From: Cellulomonas sp. HZM
GTDB lineage: Bacteria > Actinomycetota > Actinomycetes > Actinomycetales > Cellulomonadaceae
NCBI RefSeq assembly: GCF_000708885.1
Contig: NZ_JEOE01000005.1
Span: forward strand, 62,001-126,000
Length of the DNA: 64,000 nucleotides
Reading direction: 5' to 3'
Positions 9,502 through 18,175 of the stretch are shown piece after piece (within the stretch, counting starts at the first letter, position 1; every line of letters starts with the position of its first letter). The position numbers and the translations under genes are program-made. The notes beneath the pieces are model-generated. The model made no database searches, was not told where the DNA came from, and saw only the letters and a list, made by a program, of their open reading frames with translations.

Positions 9502-9906
9502 TCAGCGCTGGGCGACCAGCCGCCGCGCCGCCGCGACCAGGGCCGCCCGGTCCGCCGGGTCGAGCGCGGCCAGGAGCGTGCCGAGCCGCGCCTCGACGGC
9601 GGCCGCCCCGCGCGCCGAGAGCTCGCGCCCCGCGTCGGTGACCTGCACGTGCACCACGCGGCGGTCGTGCGCGCCGGCGCTGCGGATGACCAGCCCGCGC
9701 CGCTGCGCGCGGTCCACGAGCCCGCTGACGCTCGACTTGTCGAGCCCGAGGTGGGCGCCCAGCTGGGCCATGGTCGGCTCGTGGTCGCGCAGGATGCCGA
9801 GCAGCCGGAGCTGCGCCACCGTGACGTCGTGCTCCGCGGCGACGGCTGCGACGGCGCCCTGCACCGCGAACGTGAGCTCCACGAGGGCGTCGACGTCTTC
9901 GCTCAT
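9502..9906 (-). CDS. MarR family transcriptional regulator
   Basis: A 134-residue dimeric winged-helix repressor type. The recognition region reads PTMAQLGAHLGLDKSSVSGLVDRAQRRGLV, followed by the wing (SAGAHDRRVVHVQVTDAG) and a C-terminal dimerisation helix. The ATG at 9906 (MSEDVDAL) is preferred to an in-frame ATG 33 bp upstream, because the upstream start would fall in the operator region. It is divergent from the oxidoreductase at 9982, with two operator-like palindromes in the 75-bp gap. It likely represses that gene, and possibly itself, and is relieved by a small phenolic or electrophilic ligand (family inference). Confidence 0.88.
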   Translation of the reverse strand: MSEDVDALVELTFAVQGAVAAVAAEHDVTVAQLRLLGILRDHEPTMAQLGAHLGLDKSSVSGLVDRAQRRGLVIRSAGAHDRRVVHVQVTDAGRELSARGAAAVEARLGTLLAALDPADRAALVAAARRLVAQR

Positions 9907-9928
9907 GTCACCGAGACTACTCGACAAG

Positions 9929-9965
9929 GTTCGCGCCACGAACTACTGTAGTTCGCGCCACGAAC
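9929..9965. promoter_or_regulatory. Tandem MarR-type operator
   Basis: The 15-bp sequence gttcgcgccacgaac occurs twice, at 9929-9943 and 9951-9965. Each copy is an inverted repeat (GTTCG-N5-CGAAC). Their 22-bp period places both on one DNA face. The right copy ends 5 bp before the GGAGG ribosome binding site (9971-9975) of the plus-strand gene, and the left lies 23 bp from the marR start, so both genes could be controlled. Confidence 0.82.
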
Positions 9966-9981
9966 TATCTGGAGGTGCGAG

Positions 9982-10929
9982 ATGCACACCGAAGCCGCCG
10001 TCGTCCGTTCGTTCGACGCCCCACCGCGCTACGAGCAGATCGACGTGCCCGATCCCACGGACCGGGAGGTGGCTCTCGACGTCCTCGCGGTCGGGCTGCA
10101 CCCGCGCGTCCGGTCGGGCGCCTCCGGCGCGCACTACACCAGCTCGGGGCGCCTGCCGATGGTCCCGGGGGTGGACGGCGTCGGCCGGCTGGACGACGGC
10201 TCGCTCGTCTACTTCGCGGTGGACGACGACGTCTCCGGCTCGATGGCTCGCCGCCTCGCGGTCGACCCGCGCCGCACGGTCCCCCTGCCCGCGGGCACCG
10301 ACCCGGTGCTCGTCGCGGCCGCCATGAACCCCGCGATGTCGTCGTGGACCGCGCTGCGACGCCGCACGCGGCTCCAGCCGGGGCAGTCCGTGCTGGTCCT
10401 CGGCGCGACGGGAAACGCCGGGGGGATGGCCCTGCAGGTCGCGCGGCTGCTCGGCGCGGGGAGGGTGGTCGGGGCCGGGCGCGACGCCGCCGCGCTCGCG
10501 CGCCTGGACGCGGACGCCACGGTCCGGCTCGACCAGTCGGAGACCGCGGCGGCGCTCGCGGACGCCGCCGCCGAGGTCGATGTCGTCGTCGACTACCTCT
10601 GGGGGCCGCCCGCGATGGCAGCCATGGAGGCGATCCTGCGCGCGCGGTCCGACCGCAGCCGCCCGCTCGACTGGGTGCAGGTCGGTTCTGTCGCGGGTCG
10701 GACCGCGGAGTTGCCGTCGGCGCTGCTGCGGCAGGCCGGGCTGCGTGTCATGGGCAGCGGGCAGGGGTCGGTGTCGCTCGCCGGGTACGTGGCCGAGCTG
10801 CCCGCGCTGGTCGAACAGCTCGCGGCCGGCGCCCTCACCGTCCGCACCCGCACGGCGCCGCTCGCGGACGTCGAGCGCGTGTGGGGCGAGCCCGACGAGC
10901 AGGGGGTGCGCACGGTGCTCGTCGCATGA
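9982..10929 (+). CDS. Zinc-type alcohol dehydrogenase-like/quinone oxidoreductase (MDR superfamily)
   Basis: A 315-residue cytoplasmic medium-chain dehydrogenase/reductase. The N-terminal GroES-like domain contains VGLHPRVRSGASG and VPGVDGVGRL; the Rossmann domain carries VLVLGATGNAGGMALQVARLLGAGRVV. The catalytic-zinc Cys/His ligands are absent, as in the zinc-free quinone oxidoreductase branch. The start is set by GGAGG at 9971. It is the first gene right of the MarR operator and is followed by a related enzyme after 102 bp. The likely role is NAD(P)H-dependent reduction of quinones or enones; the substrate is unknown. Confidence 0.82.
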   Translation: MHTEAAVVRSFDAPPRYEQIDVPDPTDREVALDVLAVGLHPRVRSGASGAHYTSSGRLPMVPGVDGVGRLDDGSLVYFAVDDDVSGSMARRLAVDPRRTVPLPAGTDPVLVAAAMNPAMSSWTALRRRTRLQPGQSVLVLGATGNAGGMALQVARLLGAGRVVGAGRDAAALARLDADATVRLDQSETAAALADAAAEVDVVVDYLWGPPAMAAMEAILRARSDRSRPLDWVQVGSVAGRTAELPSALLRQAGLRVMGSGQGSVSLAGYVAELPALVEQLAAGALTVRTRTAPLADVERVWGEPDEQGVRTVLVA

Positions 10930-11031
10930 GCCGTCGCGCGCCGACGGCCGAGCCGCAAGCCCGCCACCCGTGCCCGACGTCACGCTCGCGCGGGCGCGCA
11001 CGTGCCGACCGGCGGGCATAGCGTCGAGAGC

Positions 11032-11958
11032 ATGCGAGCGATCACCTACTCCCGCTTCGGCGGCGCCGACGTCCTCGAGCTGACAGACCAGCCGGTGCCC
11101 AAGGTGGGCCCGGACTCGGTGCTTGTCCGTGTGCGGGCGTCGTCGGTCAACCCCGTCGACTGGAAGGTGCGCGCCGGGTACCTCGACGGCCTCATGGACA
11201 CCCAGTTCCCGGTGGTGCCGGGCTGGGACGTCGCGGGTGTCGTCGAGCGCGTCGGCCTCGACACCCCGGAGCTCGCCGCGGGCGACGAGGTGTACGGGTA
11301 CGTGCGCAAGGACTGGATGCACGGCGGCACGCTCGCCGAGTACGTCGCCGCGCCCGTGCGCACGCTCGCGCACAAGCCCGCGTCGCTCTCGTTCGAGGAG
11401 GCGGCGGCGGTCCCGCTCGCGGGGCTGACCGCCTTCCAGACGATCGAGCGCGCGGGCATCACTTCCGGGCAGACCGTGCTGGTGCATGCGGCGGCCGGTG
11501 GCGTCGGGCAGTTCGCGGTGCAGATCGCTGTGGCGCGCGGTGCGCGGGTGATCGGCACCGCGTCGCCGACGAACCACGCCCACCTGGCCTCGCTCGGCGC
11601 GGAGCCGGTCGAGTACGGCGACGGCCTCGTCGACCGCGTGCGTGCGCTCGCGCCCGACGGCATCGACGTGGTGCTCGACTACGGCGCGCAGGACCTCGTC
11701 GAGACCACCCGTGCGCTGCTCACCGACGGCGGCACCGTCGCGTCGATCGTCGACGCCGCGGCGCGAGACGAGCTGGGCGGCCACTACGTGTGGGTGCGCC
11801 CCTCGTCGTCCGACCTCGACGCGCTGACCGGGCTGATCGAGGCCGGGAAGGTCAAGGTCGACGTGGCGCAGGTGTTCGAGCTGGAAGACGCGGCCGCCGC
11901 GCACGAGGCCAGCCAGGGCGGGCACGTGCGCGGCAAGGTCGTCGTCCGCGTGGGCTGA
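11032..11958 (+). CDS. NADP-dependent quinone oxidoreductase-like protein (MDR superfamily)
   Basis: A 308-residue protein starting at MRAITYSRFGG (ATG 11032), the standard opening of this family. Landmarks are VRASSVNPVDWKVRAG, PVVPGWDVAGVVE, and the nucleotide-binding VLVHAAAGGVGQFAVQIA. It ends with GGHVRGKVVVRV, as in zinc-free quinone oxidoreductases. An in-frame ATG 30 bp upstream is less likely because it would extend past the conserved N-terminus. It shares only family-level similarity with the gene at 9982 and has its own 102-bp leader, so co-regulation by the MarR protein is possible but not shown. Confidence 0.85.
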   Translation: MRAITYSRFGGADVLELTDQPVPKVGPDSVLVRVRASSVNPVDWKVRAGYLDGLMDTQFPVVPGWDVAGVVERVGLDTPELAAGDEVYGYVRKDWMHGGTLAEYVAAPVRTLAHKPASLSFEEAAAVPLAGLTAFQTIERAGITSGQTVLVHAAAGGVGQFAVQIAVARGARVIGTASPTNHAHLASLGAEPVEYGDGLVDRVRALAPDGIDVVLDYGAQDLVETTRALLTDGGTVASIVDAAARDELGGHYVWVRPSSSDLDALTGLIEAGKVKVDVAQVFELEDAAAAHEASQGGHVRGKVVVRVG

Positions 11959-12007
11959 CGCGCACGGCGGCTGCCGGCGCGGTTGTTCTCCGCCTGTTCG
12001 CCCAGAC

Positions 12008-14014
12008 GTGGCCGCGAGTACGTCCAAGCCCGCCACGCTCGTCCCCGTGAACCGTGGACTCGCGCGCCTCCTCGCGCCCCTCGCCGCCCTGTCCGTCCTG
12101 AGCGCGGTCGTCGTGGCCGCCCCCGCCGGCGCGCAGGCCGCCGCTGCGATCGATCCGGGCTGGGCGAGCATCCACGTCAACGAGGTGTCGTCGGACAACG
12201 GCAGCACGCCCGTGGCCGACGCGATCGAGCTCTCCAACAGCAGCGGCCAGGCCGTGAGCATCGCGGGGTGGCTGCAGATCGACAGCGGCGCGGCGTCGGC
12301 CGCGAAGACGTTCACGGCGTACCTGGCCGACGGCTCCGCGACGAGCGTCGTGCCCGCGCACGGCTTCGTCTACCTGTCGTCGACCAAGGGTCTCGGCAGC
12401 GGCGGGGACGGCGTGAAGTTGTACCTGCCGGACGGGCCGTCGGGCACCGCGGGCACGCTCGTCGACCATGTCACGTACACCGCCGGCCAGGCGGGCGACG
12501 ACGAGTCGAACGGCTTCGGTGCCGGGGCGCTCGCGCGCTGCCCGGACAGCACGGGTGCGTTCGTCTCGGTCGCGGACAAGAGCTTCGGCGCATCCAACTC
12601 CAGCGCGTGCCAGCACCCGCTGAAGGACCCGACGACGACCGTCCCGACCCTGCCGTGCGAGCCCGAGGCGCCGTCGGGCAGCGGGTCGCTCCCGGCCACC
12701 GCACTCGCGCCGACGACGTGGCCCGGCTCGTCGGCCGTGACCGTCGCCGACGCCGCCTGCGCCTGGACCACCGCGACCGGCCCCGAGGGCCGCGACGTGA
12801 GCGGGCTCGTCTTCGACCCTTCCGACCCCGGCGTGCTGTACGCGGTGAAGAACAAGAGCTGGGTGTTCCGCCTGGTGCAGCGGGACGGCCTGTGGACCCC
12901 GGACACGAGCAACGGGTGGGCGGGCGGCAAGGAGATCTTCTTCCCCGGCAGCAGCGACCCGGCGACCAACCAGCCCGACTCCGAGGGCCTGACGGTCGGC
13001 CCGGACGGCGCGCTCTACGTCACCACCGAGCGCAACAACGCCGCCAACACCATCCCGCTCAACTCGATCCTGCGCATCGACCCGACGCAGCCCGGAACTC
13101 AGCTCGTCGCGACCGCGCAGTGGGACCTGACCGCCGACTTCCCCGAGCTGCACGCCGGCAGCAAGACGGAGGCGAACCTCGGCTTCGAGGGCGTCACGTT
13201 CGTGCCGGACTCCTACCTCGTGGACAACGGGTTCGTCGACGCCTCGACCGGCCGCACGTACGACCCCGCGGCCTACCCGAAGCACGGCTCGGGCCTGTAC
13301 TTCGCGGCACTCGAGAACGACGGCAAGCTCTACGCCTACGCGCTGGGCAGCGACGGCTCGGCGCACCGGGTCGCCGTCGTCGACACCGGCATGGGCCACG
13401 TCATGGACGTGCAGTACGACGCGACGACTCAGCGCATCTGGGCGTTGTGCGACAACACGTGCGGCGTCGTGTCGACGGTGCTGAAGGTCGGCTCGACCGG
13501 CGCGATCGTGCCCGACGTCGCGTACAGCCGCCCCGCCGGGCTGCCCGACGACAACCTCGAGGGCTTCGCCCTGGCGCCGACGTGCGTCGACGGCACGCGC
13601 GCCGTCCTGTGGTCCGACGACGGCATCTACGGCACCGGCGCGGGTTCGGCCGGCGAGGGGCACGCGCTGTACGCCGGGCGGATCTCGTGCGACCTCGGGC
13701 TGGGCGGGCAGGGCGTGCCGCGGCCTCCGGCCTGGGTGCGTGCCGCGGTGTACGTCGGCGGGGACGTCGTGTCCTACGGCAGGTCCGTGTTCCGGGCGCA
13801 GTGGTGGACCTCGGGCGAGGTCCCGGGGTCCAGCGCGTACGGGTCGTGGGAGGAGATCGCGACGACTGCCGACGGCACGGCCGTGTGGACCGCGTCGCGC
13901 GTGTTCACCGGCGGTGACGTCGTGGCGTACGGCGGGAAGAGGTACCGGGCGATGTGGTGGACCCGCAACCAGGTGCCGACGACGCCGTGGGGGCCGTGGC
14001 AGCTCGTCGGCTGA
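12008..14014 (+). CDS. Secreted lamin-tail/esterase-like-activity protein with two chitin-binding modules
   Basis: A 668-residue exported protein. A signal peptide (LLAPLAALSVLSAVVVAAPAG) is followed by a lamin-tail domain at about residues 50-150 (IHVNEVSSDNG, DAIELSNSSG). A central propeller of the esterase-like-activity/phytase-like type follows at about 240-560 (VLYAVKNKSWVFRL, LTVGPDGALYVTTER, DNLEGFAL). The C-terminus has two CBM5/12-type modules from about residue 575, each with the Y.GGDVV.Y....RA.WWT pattern. The CBM pair implies binding to chitin or a similar insoluble polymer outside the cell; the central domain's substrate is unknown. The start is GTG at 12008, with a second GTG at 12047; neither has a good ribosome binding site. 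Confidence 0.78.
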   Translation: MAASTSKPATLVPVNRGLARLLAPLAALSVLSAVVVAAPAGAQAAAAIDPGWASIHVNEVSSDNGSTPVADAIELSNSSGQAVSIAGWLQIDSGAASAAKTFTAYLADGSATSVVPAHGFVYLSSTKGLGSGGDGVKLYLPDGPSGTAGTLVDHVTYTAGQAGDDESNGFGAGALARCPDSTGAFVSVADKSFGASNSSACQHPLKDPTTTVPTLPCEPEAPSGSGSLPATALAPTTWPGSSAVTVADAACAWTTATGPEGRDVSGLVFDPSDPGVLYAVKNKSWVFRLVQRDGLWTPDTSNGWAGGKEIFFPGSSDPATNQPDSEGLTVGPDGALYVTTERNNAANTIPLNSILRIDPTQPGTQLVATAQWDLTADFPELHAGSKTEANLGFEGVTFVPDSYLVDNGFVDASTGRTYDPAAYPKHGSGLYFAALENDGKLYAYALGSDGSAHRVAVVDTGMGHVMDVQYDATTQRIWALCDNTCGVVSTVLKVGSTGAIVPDVAYSRPAGLPDDNLEGFALAPTCVDGTRAVLWSDDGIYGTGAGSAGEGHALYAGRISCDLGLGGQGVPRPPAWVRAAVYVGGDVVSYGRSVFRAQWWTSGEVPGSSAYGSWEEIATTADGTAVWTASRVFTGGDVVAYGGKRYRAMWWTRNQVPTTPWGPWQLVG

Positions 14015-14203
14015 TCGAAACCTGCCCAAACTAGGTCCGCGCGATCATTCGCGGGCAACGTACCGGGAATCTCGTGCCGTGTTCGAGACGTCTCGGTCAG
14101 TAGTCGATGGGATGCGGAGTGAGAAGTGCGGGCGCGTCGCAGCCGCCACATCACGCTGAAAATCACCCGTACGCCCACTGAGTGTATCCGTTATGGTCGG
14201 GGC

Positions 14204-15235
14204 ATGAGGCGAGTGGTTCCCGAACACACGAAGAGCGCGGTGGGCCGTGCGAGTAAGGTCGTTGGAAAGGGCGTTGGCTCAGCCGGTGAGATTGAAGCCG
14301 CGCGGGCGGTGCTTAGCAACTTTCGGAGCGCGCACGCGTTCCCGCTGAATGCCGTCACGGTCACCGTGCGTCAGCGGGCGCTAGACGTGAATCCCAATGC
14401 TGTCGTCGCACAGCGACTCAAGCGACTGCCGACAATTCTAGACAAACTGACGCGAATTCCTACAATGAGCGTCACAACGATGCACGACCTGGGTGGCTGC
14501 CGGGTTGTGTTCGAAACCGTGGAAGAGGTTGACGCCCTGGTCTCGGTGCTGCGAGATCTACCCAGGGCCAGGAACCGTGTTACCCGTGTCTACGATTACC
14601 TGCGCGACGATCCAGGTCCAAAGGCCTCCGGTTACAGAGGAATGCACCTCGCCTACGAATATGGCGCGTCAATGGCCGAGTATCACGGTCTACGCATCGA
14701 ACTGCAGGTGCGCACCCAGCTGCAGCACGCGTGGGCCACAGCGGTCGAGACCATGGACCTGTTTTCAGGGAGTGAACTCAAGTACAGCAAGGGGGATCGG
14801 GACGTCATTCGGTTCTTCGCGATCGTTAGTTCGCTGATGGCATACGAGGAGCGCACGGCGCCCGTTCCTGGCGCTGAGCAAGCTCCCGGCGCTCTGCTCG
14901 CGGAACTCGACGAGTTAGAGTCTCGTCTCGGAATAGTTGGGCGCCTTCGGGGCTATGCCGCCATCGTTGGCGATCATGCCAGCAGTGATCGTCGCAGTGC
15001 GCTCACGCTTGCCCTGCAGAGACGCGAAGGGCGCCTTACCGTGACCGTTCACGAGACAATGGCCGAAGCCGAAGCGCGGCTCAACGAGTTGGAGTCCCAG
15101 AATGACCCCGAGGTCGATGCAGTTCTTGTAAACATCGCGCGCATCGGCCAACTGCAAGCCGCATATCCAAATTATTATGCGGACACTTCCATGTTCACCG
15201 ACTTCGTTGTTTCTCGACTAATGTCGTTCGCGTAG
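14204..15235 (+). CDS. Stand-alone RelA/SpoT-domain (p)ppGpp synthetase-like protein
   Basis: A 343-residue soluble protein with an apparently complete nucleotide pyrophosphokinase core and no HD hydrolase, TGS or ACT domain. Visible motifs: QRLKRLPTILDKL (ATP side), HDLGGCRVVF with Asp95 (metal), KASGYRGMH with Lys140 and the G-loop Tyr, and IELQVRTQLQHAWA with Glu166. About 130 C-terminal residues of unknown role follow, ending in YPNYYADTSMFTDF. The ATG at 14204 is preferred; an in-frame GTG-type start 78 bp upstream has no better signal. Base composition is clearly more A/T than all neighbours (codons such as aat, ttt, tat), which suggests transfer. It could be an alarmone synthetase or a toxic ToxSAS/CapRel-type enzyme. 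No separate antitoxin gene is adjacent. Confidence 0.8.
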   Translation: MRRVVPEHTKSAVGRASKVVGKGVGSAGEIEAARAVLSNFRSAHAFPLNAVTVTVRQRALDVNPNAVVAQRLKRLPTILDKLTRIPTMSVTTMHDLGGCRVVFETVEEVDALVSVLRDLPRARNRVTRVYDYLRDDPGPKASGYRGMHLAYEYGASMAEYHGLRIELQVRTQLQHAWATAVETMDLFSGSELKYSKGDRDVIRFFAIVSSLMAYEERTAPVPGAEQAPGALLAELDELESRLGIVGRLRGYAAIVGDHASSDRRSALTLALQRREGRLTVTVHETMAEAEARLNELESQNDPEVDAVLVNIARIGQLQAAYPNYYADTSMFTDFVVSRLMSFA

Positions 15236-15301
15236 CCTGGGGCGCTCAGTATGCGTAGTTCCCGATCGTGTGCTCGAGCGCGCCCGTGTTCTGCGTCGCC
15301 C

Positions 15302-17227
15302 TCAGCGCGGCGACGCCGCCAGCCACGCGTCGAACGCGTCGAACGACGACGGCCGCCCCAGGAACCGCTCGACGAGCTCGGCGGCGTCCGCGCTGCCGCC
15401 CGGCTCGAGGATGCACTCGCGGTAGCGCCGGCCCACCTCGGGGTCCATGAGGTCGTCGCCGAACGCGGTCCGCAGGTCCTTCGCGATGACCAGGCTCCAG
15501 AGGTACGTGTAGTACGCGGAGCCGTAGCCGTCGAGGTGCCCGAAGCCCGCGTACTGGTGCGTGCCCGGGATCGGTGCGAACGGGCCGTAGTGCTCGTCGA
15601 CCTGCGCCGTGAACGCGTCGAGGTCCGCCGGCGGGTTCGCGTGCAGGCCGTAGGACAAGGCCGTGAAGTTGAGCTGGCGACGCGTCCAGGCTCCGCGGCC
15701 GAACGCGTCCGCGGTGCGCATGCGCTCGACGAGGTCGGCGGGGATCGGCTCACCCGTCTCGTTCGTCGCGAAGCCCTGCAGGACCCCGACGTCCCAGCCC
15801 CACTCCTCGAGCAGCTGGCTGGGGGCCTCGACGAAGTCCCACTCGGTCGCGACGCCGGTCTGCTCCGCCCACGCCTGGCCGCCGCCGACGATCTCGTGCA
15901 GCAGGTGGCCGATCTCGTGGAAGAACGTCAGCACGTCGTCGTGCTCCATGAGGCCGGTCGGGAAGTTGCACACGAGCACGCCCTCGGGCAGCTGGCGGCC
16001 CGCGATGCCCGGCACGAGCGGGAACTGCGCCGCGTGGTTGTACTTGCCGGCGCGCGGGTGCATGTCGAGGTACACACGGCCGATCACGGTGCCGTCGTCG
16101 ACCACGTCGTACACGTCGACGTCCTCGTGCCACGTCTGCACCTGCACGGGCCGCAGCGCGAGCCCGAACAGCCGGCACATCGTGGACAGCACGCCCTCCT
16201 TCACGGCCTCCCAGCGGAAGTACGGGCGCAGCGCCTGCGGGTCCACGTCGAACCGCTCGCGGCGGATCGCGGCGTCGTAGAACAGGCTGTCGGCGGGCGT
16301 GATCGCCTCGAGCGTCGGGTCGTCCTGCCGCGCGCGCTCGAGGAGCACCTGCACGTCCGCCGCCGCAGGCTCGGCCGTGAGCGCGTCGAGCCGCTCGATG
16401 AACTCGGCGACCGCCGCGCCCGATCCGATCATGCGCGTCTCGACCTCGTATGTCGGCCAGTCCGGGTAGCCCAGCAGCTCGGCGCGGCGCGCGCGGAGCC
16501 GGAGCAGCTCGGCGAGGACGGCCTCGTTCTCCGGCCACGCGAGGCGCAGGTACTCGGTCATGAGCTCGCGGCGCACGCCCGCGTCGGTCGCGTACGTGCG
16601 CACCGGGACCAGATCGGGGTACTCGGTGGTGAGGGTGACGAGCCCGTCCTCGTCGGCCGGGTGCGCCTCGACGAAGTCCTCCGGCAGCCCGGCGAGCCGC
16701 GCGGCCTCGACGCGGATGGACCGCGTGCCCTCGCGGATCGCGCGCGAGAACTCGAGCCCCAGCTCGGTGCAGCGCCGCGCGAGCTCGCGCAGCTCCTCGC
16801 GCTCCTCGTCGGACCGGTCCACGCCGGCGCGGCGGAAGTCACGCAGCGCGTGCTCGCGCACGCGGGCCGCCTTCGAGTCCAGGCCGTCGGCGGACGTGCC
16901 GTCGAGCACGCGCCGCAGGTCGACGTCGAGGCTGCGCTCGGTCGCGAGGTCCTCCGACGCCTGCGCGCCCTCCTCCGCCGCGGCCCGGACGTCGGCGTCC
17001 GGGTGCACCTCGGAGAGCAGGTGCGCGAGCGCGCTCGCCCCGCCGTGCACCACGGCGGCGTCGTTCCACAGCGCGAGCACGTCGTCGGTGCTGCGCTCGG
17101 TCCCGTCCTTCAGCCGGTCGAGCAGCTCACGCGTGCGTGCGAGCCCGCCATCGACCGCCTCCGCCAGGTAGGGGAGCCATCCGGCCGCGTCGGTCGGGAA
17201 GGCGGTGGGGAATGCGCTGGGAGCCAT
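15302..17227 (-). CDS. M3 family metallopeptidase (thimet oligopeptidase/Dcp type)
   Basis: A 641-residue cytoplasmic zinc peptidase. The metal-binding motif FFHEIGHLLHE places His437, Glu438 and His441, with the third ligand expected in the downstream helix (WDFVEAPSQLLEEW). The family signature RVYLDMHPRAGKYNHAAQF and the C-terminal GYGSAYYTYLWS are also present. Length is normal for M3A enzymes, which degrade short peptides in the cytosol. The ATG at 17227 follows a GGGTGCGGGC stretch. No partner gene is obvious. Its 3' end borders the AT-richer RelA/SpoT gene in convergent orientation. Confidence 0.92.
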   Translation of the reverse strand: MAPSAFPTAFPTDAAGWLPYLAEAVDGGLARTRELLDRLKDGTERSTDDVLALWNDAAVVHGGASALAHLLSEVHPDADVRAAAEEGAQASEDLATERSLDVDLRRVLDGTSADGLDSKAARVREHALRDFRRAGVDRSDEEREELRELARRCTELGLEFSRAIREGTRSIRVEAARLAGLPEDFVEAHPADEDGLVTLTTEYPDLVPVRTYATDAGVRRELMTEYLRLAWPENEAVLAELLRLRARRAELLGYPDWPTYEVETRMIGSGAAVAEFIERLDALTAEPAAADVQVLLERARQDDPTLEAITPADSLFYDAAIRRERFDVDPQALRPYFRWEAVKEGVLSTMCRLFGLALRPVQVQTWHEDVDVYDVVDDGTVIGRVYLDMHPRAGKYNHAAQFPLVPGIAGRQLPEGVLVCNFPTGLMEHDDVLTFFHEIGHLLHEIVGGGQAWAEQTGVATEWDFVEAPSQLLEEWGWDVGVLQGFATNETGEPIPADLVERMRTADAFGRGAWTRRQLNFTALSYGLHANPPADLDAFTAQVDEHYGPFAPIPGTHQYAGFGHLDGYGSAYYTYLWSLVIAKDLRTAFGDDLMDPEVGRRYRECILEPGGSADAAELVERFLGRPSSFDAFDAWLAASPR

Positions 17228-17267
17228 GCCCGCACCCTACGGCCCGCATCCGACACGGCCCGAGCGC

Positions 17268-17693
17268 TTAAGCCGCCGCGCCCCGCAGGTGCCCGCGGCG
17301 ACCGCTGACCACCGACCCGGCCGCGACGATCTCGTCGGCCCCGACGACCGCGCGCTCCTGCACGACGACCCCGGCTCCGAACCGCACGTTGCTGCCCACG
17401 CGCGCACCGTCGCCGACGACCGTCCCGGCCGCCACGTGCACGTTGCGCCCCAGGACCGCCCGCGCGCCCACGCGTGCGTCACGTTCCACCCAGCTGCCCG
17501 TCCCGAGCCGCGCGCGCGGCCCGACCACGGCTCCGGCCTCGACGTACGCGCCGGGGTCCACCTGGGCGTCGTCGGCCACGTGCGCGTGCGGCGACACGTA
17601 GCCGCCGCCGTTGGCGTGCCGGTCGTACTGCACGACCGTGCCCTCGTCGGTCTCGAACTCGATGCGTCCTGCTCGTCGCGGCACCCGCGACAC
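17268..17693 (-). CDS. Hexapeptide-repeat (left-handed beta-helix) protein
   Basis: A 141-residue protein made almost entirely of imperfect [V/A]-G-x(4) hexapeptides (VDPGAYVEAGAVVG, RNVHVAAGTVVGDGARVG), the left-handed beta-helix of acyltransferases and gamma-carbonic anhydrases. No acceptor domain or catalytic His of an acyltransferase is evident, so it may be structural or a nucleotide-sugar/DapH-like regulator. The GTG at 17693 lies only 2 bp after GGAGG; the GTG at 17684 would have better spacing and is an alternative start. Confidence 0.75.
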   Translation of the reverse strand: MSRVPRRAGRIEFETDEGTVVQYDRHANGGGYVSPHAHVADDAQVDPGAYVEAGAVVGPRARLGTGSWVERDARVGARAVLGRNVHVAAGTVVGDGARVGSNVRFGAGVVVQERAVVGADEIVAAGSVVSGRRGHLRGAAA

Positions 17694-17753
17694 CTCCTCC
17701 GTCTGGGAATCGCTCTCATCACCAACGGTCGGAAGGCCTCGGATGTTCCTGTG

Positions 17754-18131
17754 TCAGGCAGGTTCTCGGTGGGCGGCGAACGCAGCCGTGGCGACGACGA
17801 GGAAGCCGACCCCCCACCACGGCAGCCCGGCGACGACCAGCAGGGCGGCGACGACGACGAACACCCCGACCTGCGCCGCGAGCCGCGGCCCCCGCGCGAG
17901 CCGCTGCTTCGAGCGCGGCGCCATCCACCGCCCCCAGACGGCGACCACCACCAGCACGAACGCGACGGCGAGCAGCGCGCCCCACAGTCCACCGCCGCCG
18001 ATGCGCCAGCCCGCGACCGCGAGCAGCACGAGCATCGCCAGCTCGGCGACGAACGCGAGGATCGCGAGGGGGCCGAGGGACGGGGCGGCGGACGGGCCGG
18101 GAGCAGCGGGTTCGTCGGGCACGACGAGCAA
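17754..18131 (-). CDS. YrdB-like (DUF2568) four-helix membrane protein
   Basis: A 125-residue integral membrane protein with four hydrophobic segments (LAILAFVAELAMLVLL, LWGALLAVAFVLVVVAVWG, QVGVFVVVAALLVVAG, GVGFLVVATAAFAA). A basic loop containing WMAPRSKQRL lies between the second and third segments, a feature of the YrdB family. The N-terminus is Pro/Ala-rich. Its function is unknown. It is separated by about 60 bp from the hexapeptide gene on the same strand. Confidence 0.65.
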   Translation of the reverse strand: MLVVPDEPAAPGPSAAPSLGPLAILAFVAELAMLVLLAVAGWRIGGGGLWGALLAVAFVLVVVAVWGRWMAPRSKQRLARGPRLAAQVGVFVVVAALLVVAGLPWWGVGFLVVATAAFAAHREPA

Positions 18132-18175
18132 CCTACGCCTGGCGTGCCTGCCCGGTCGCGTGCTGGGATGCCGTC

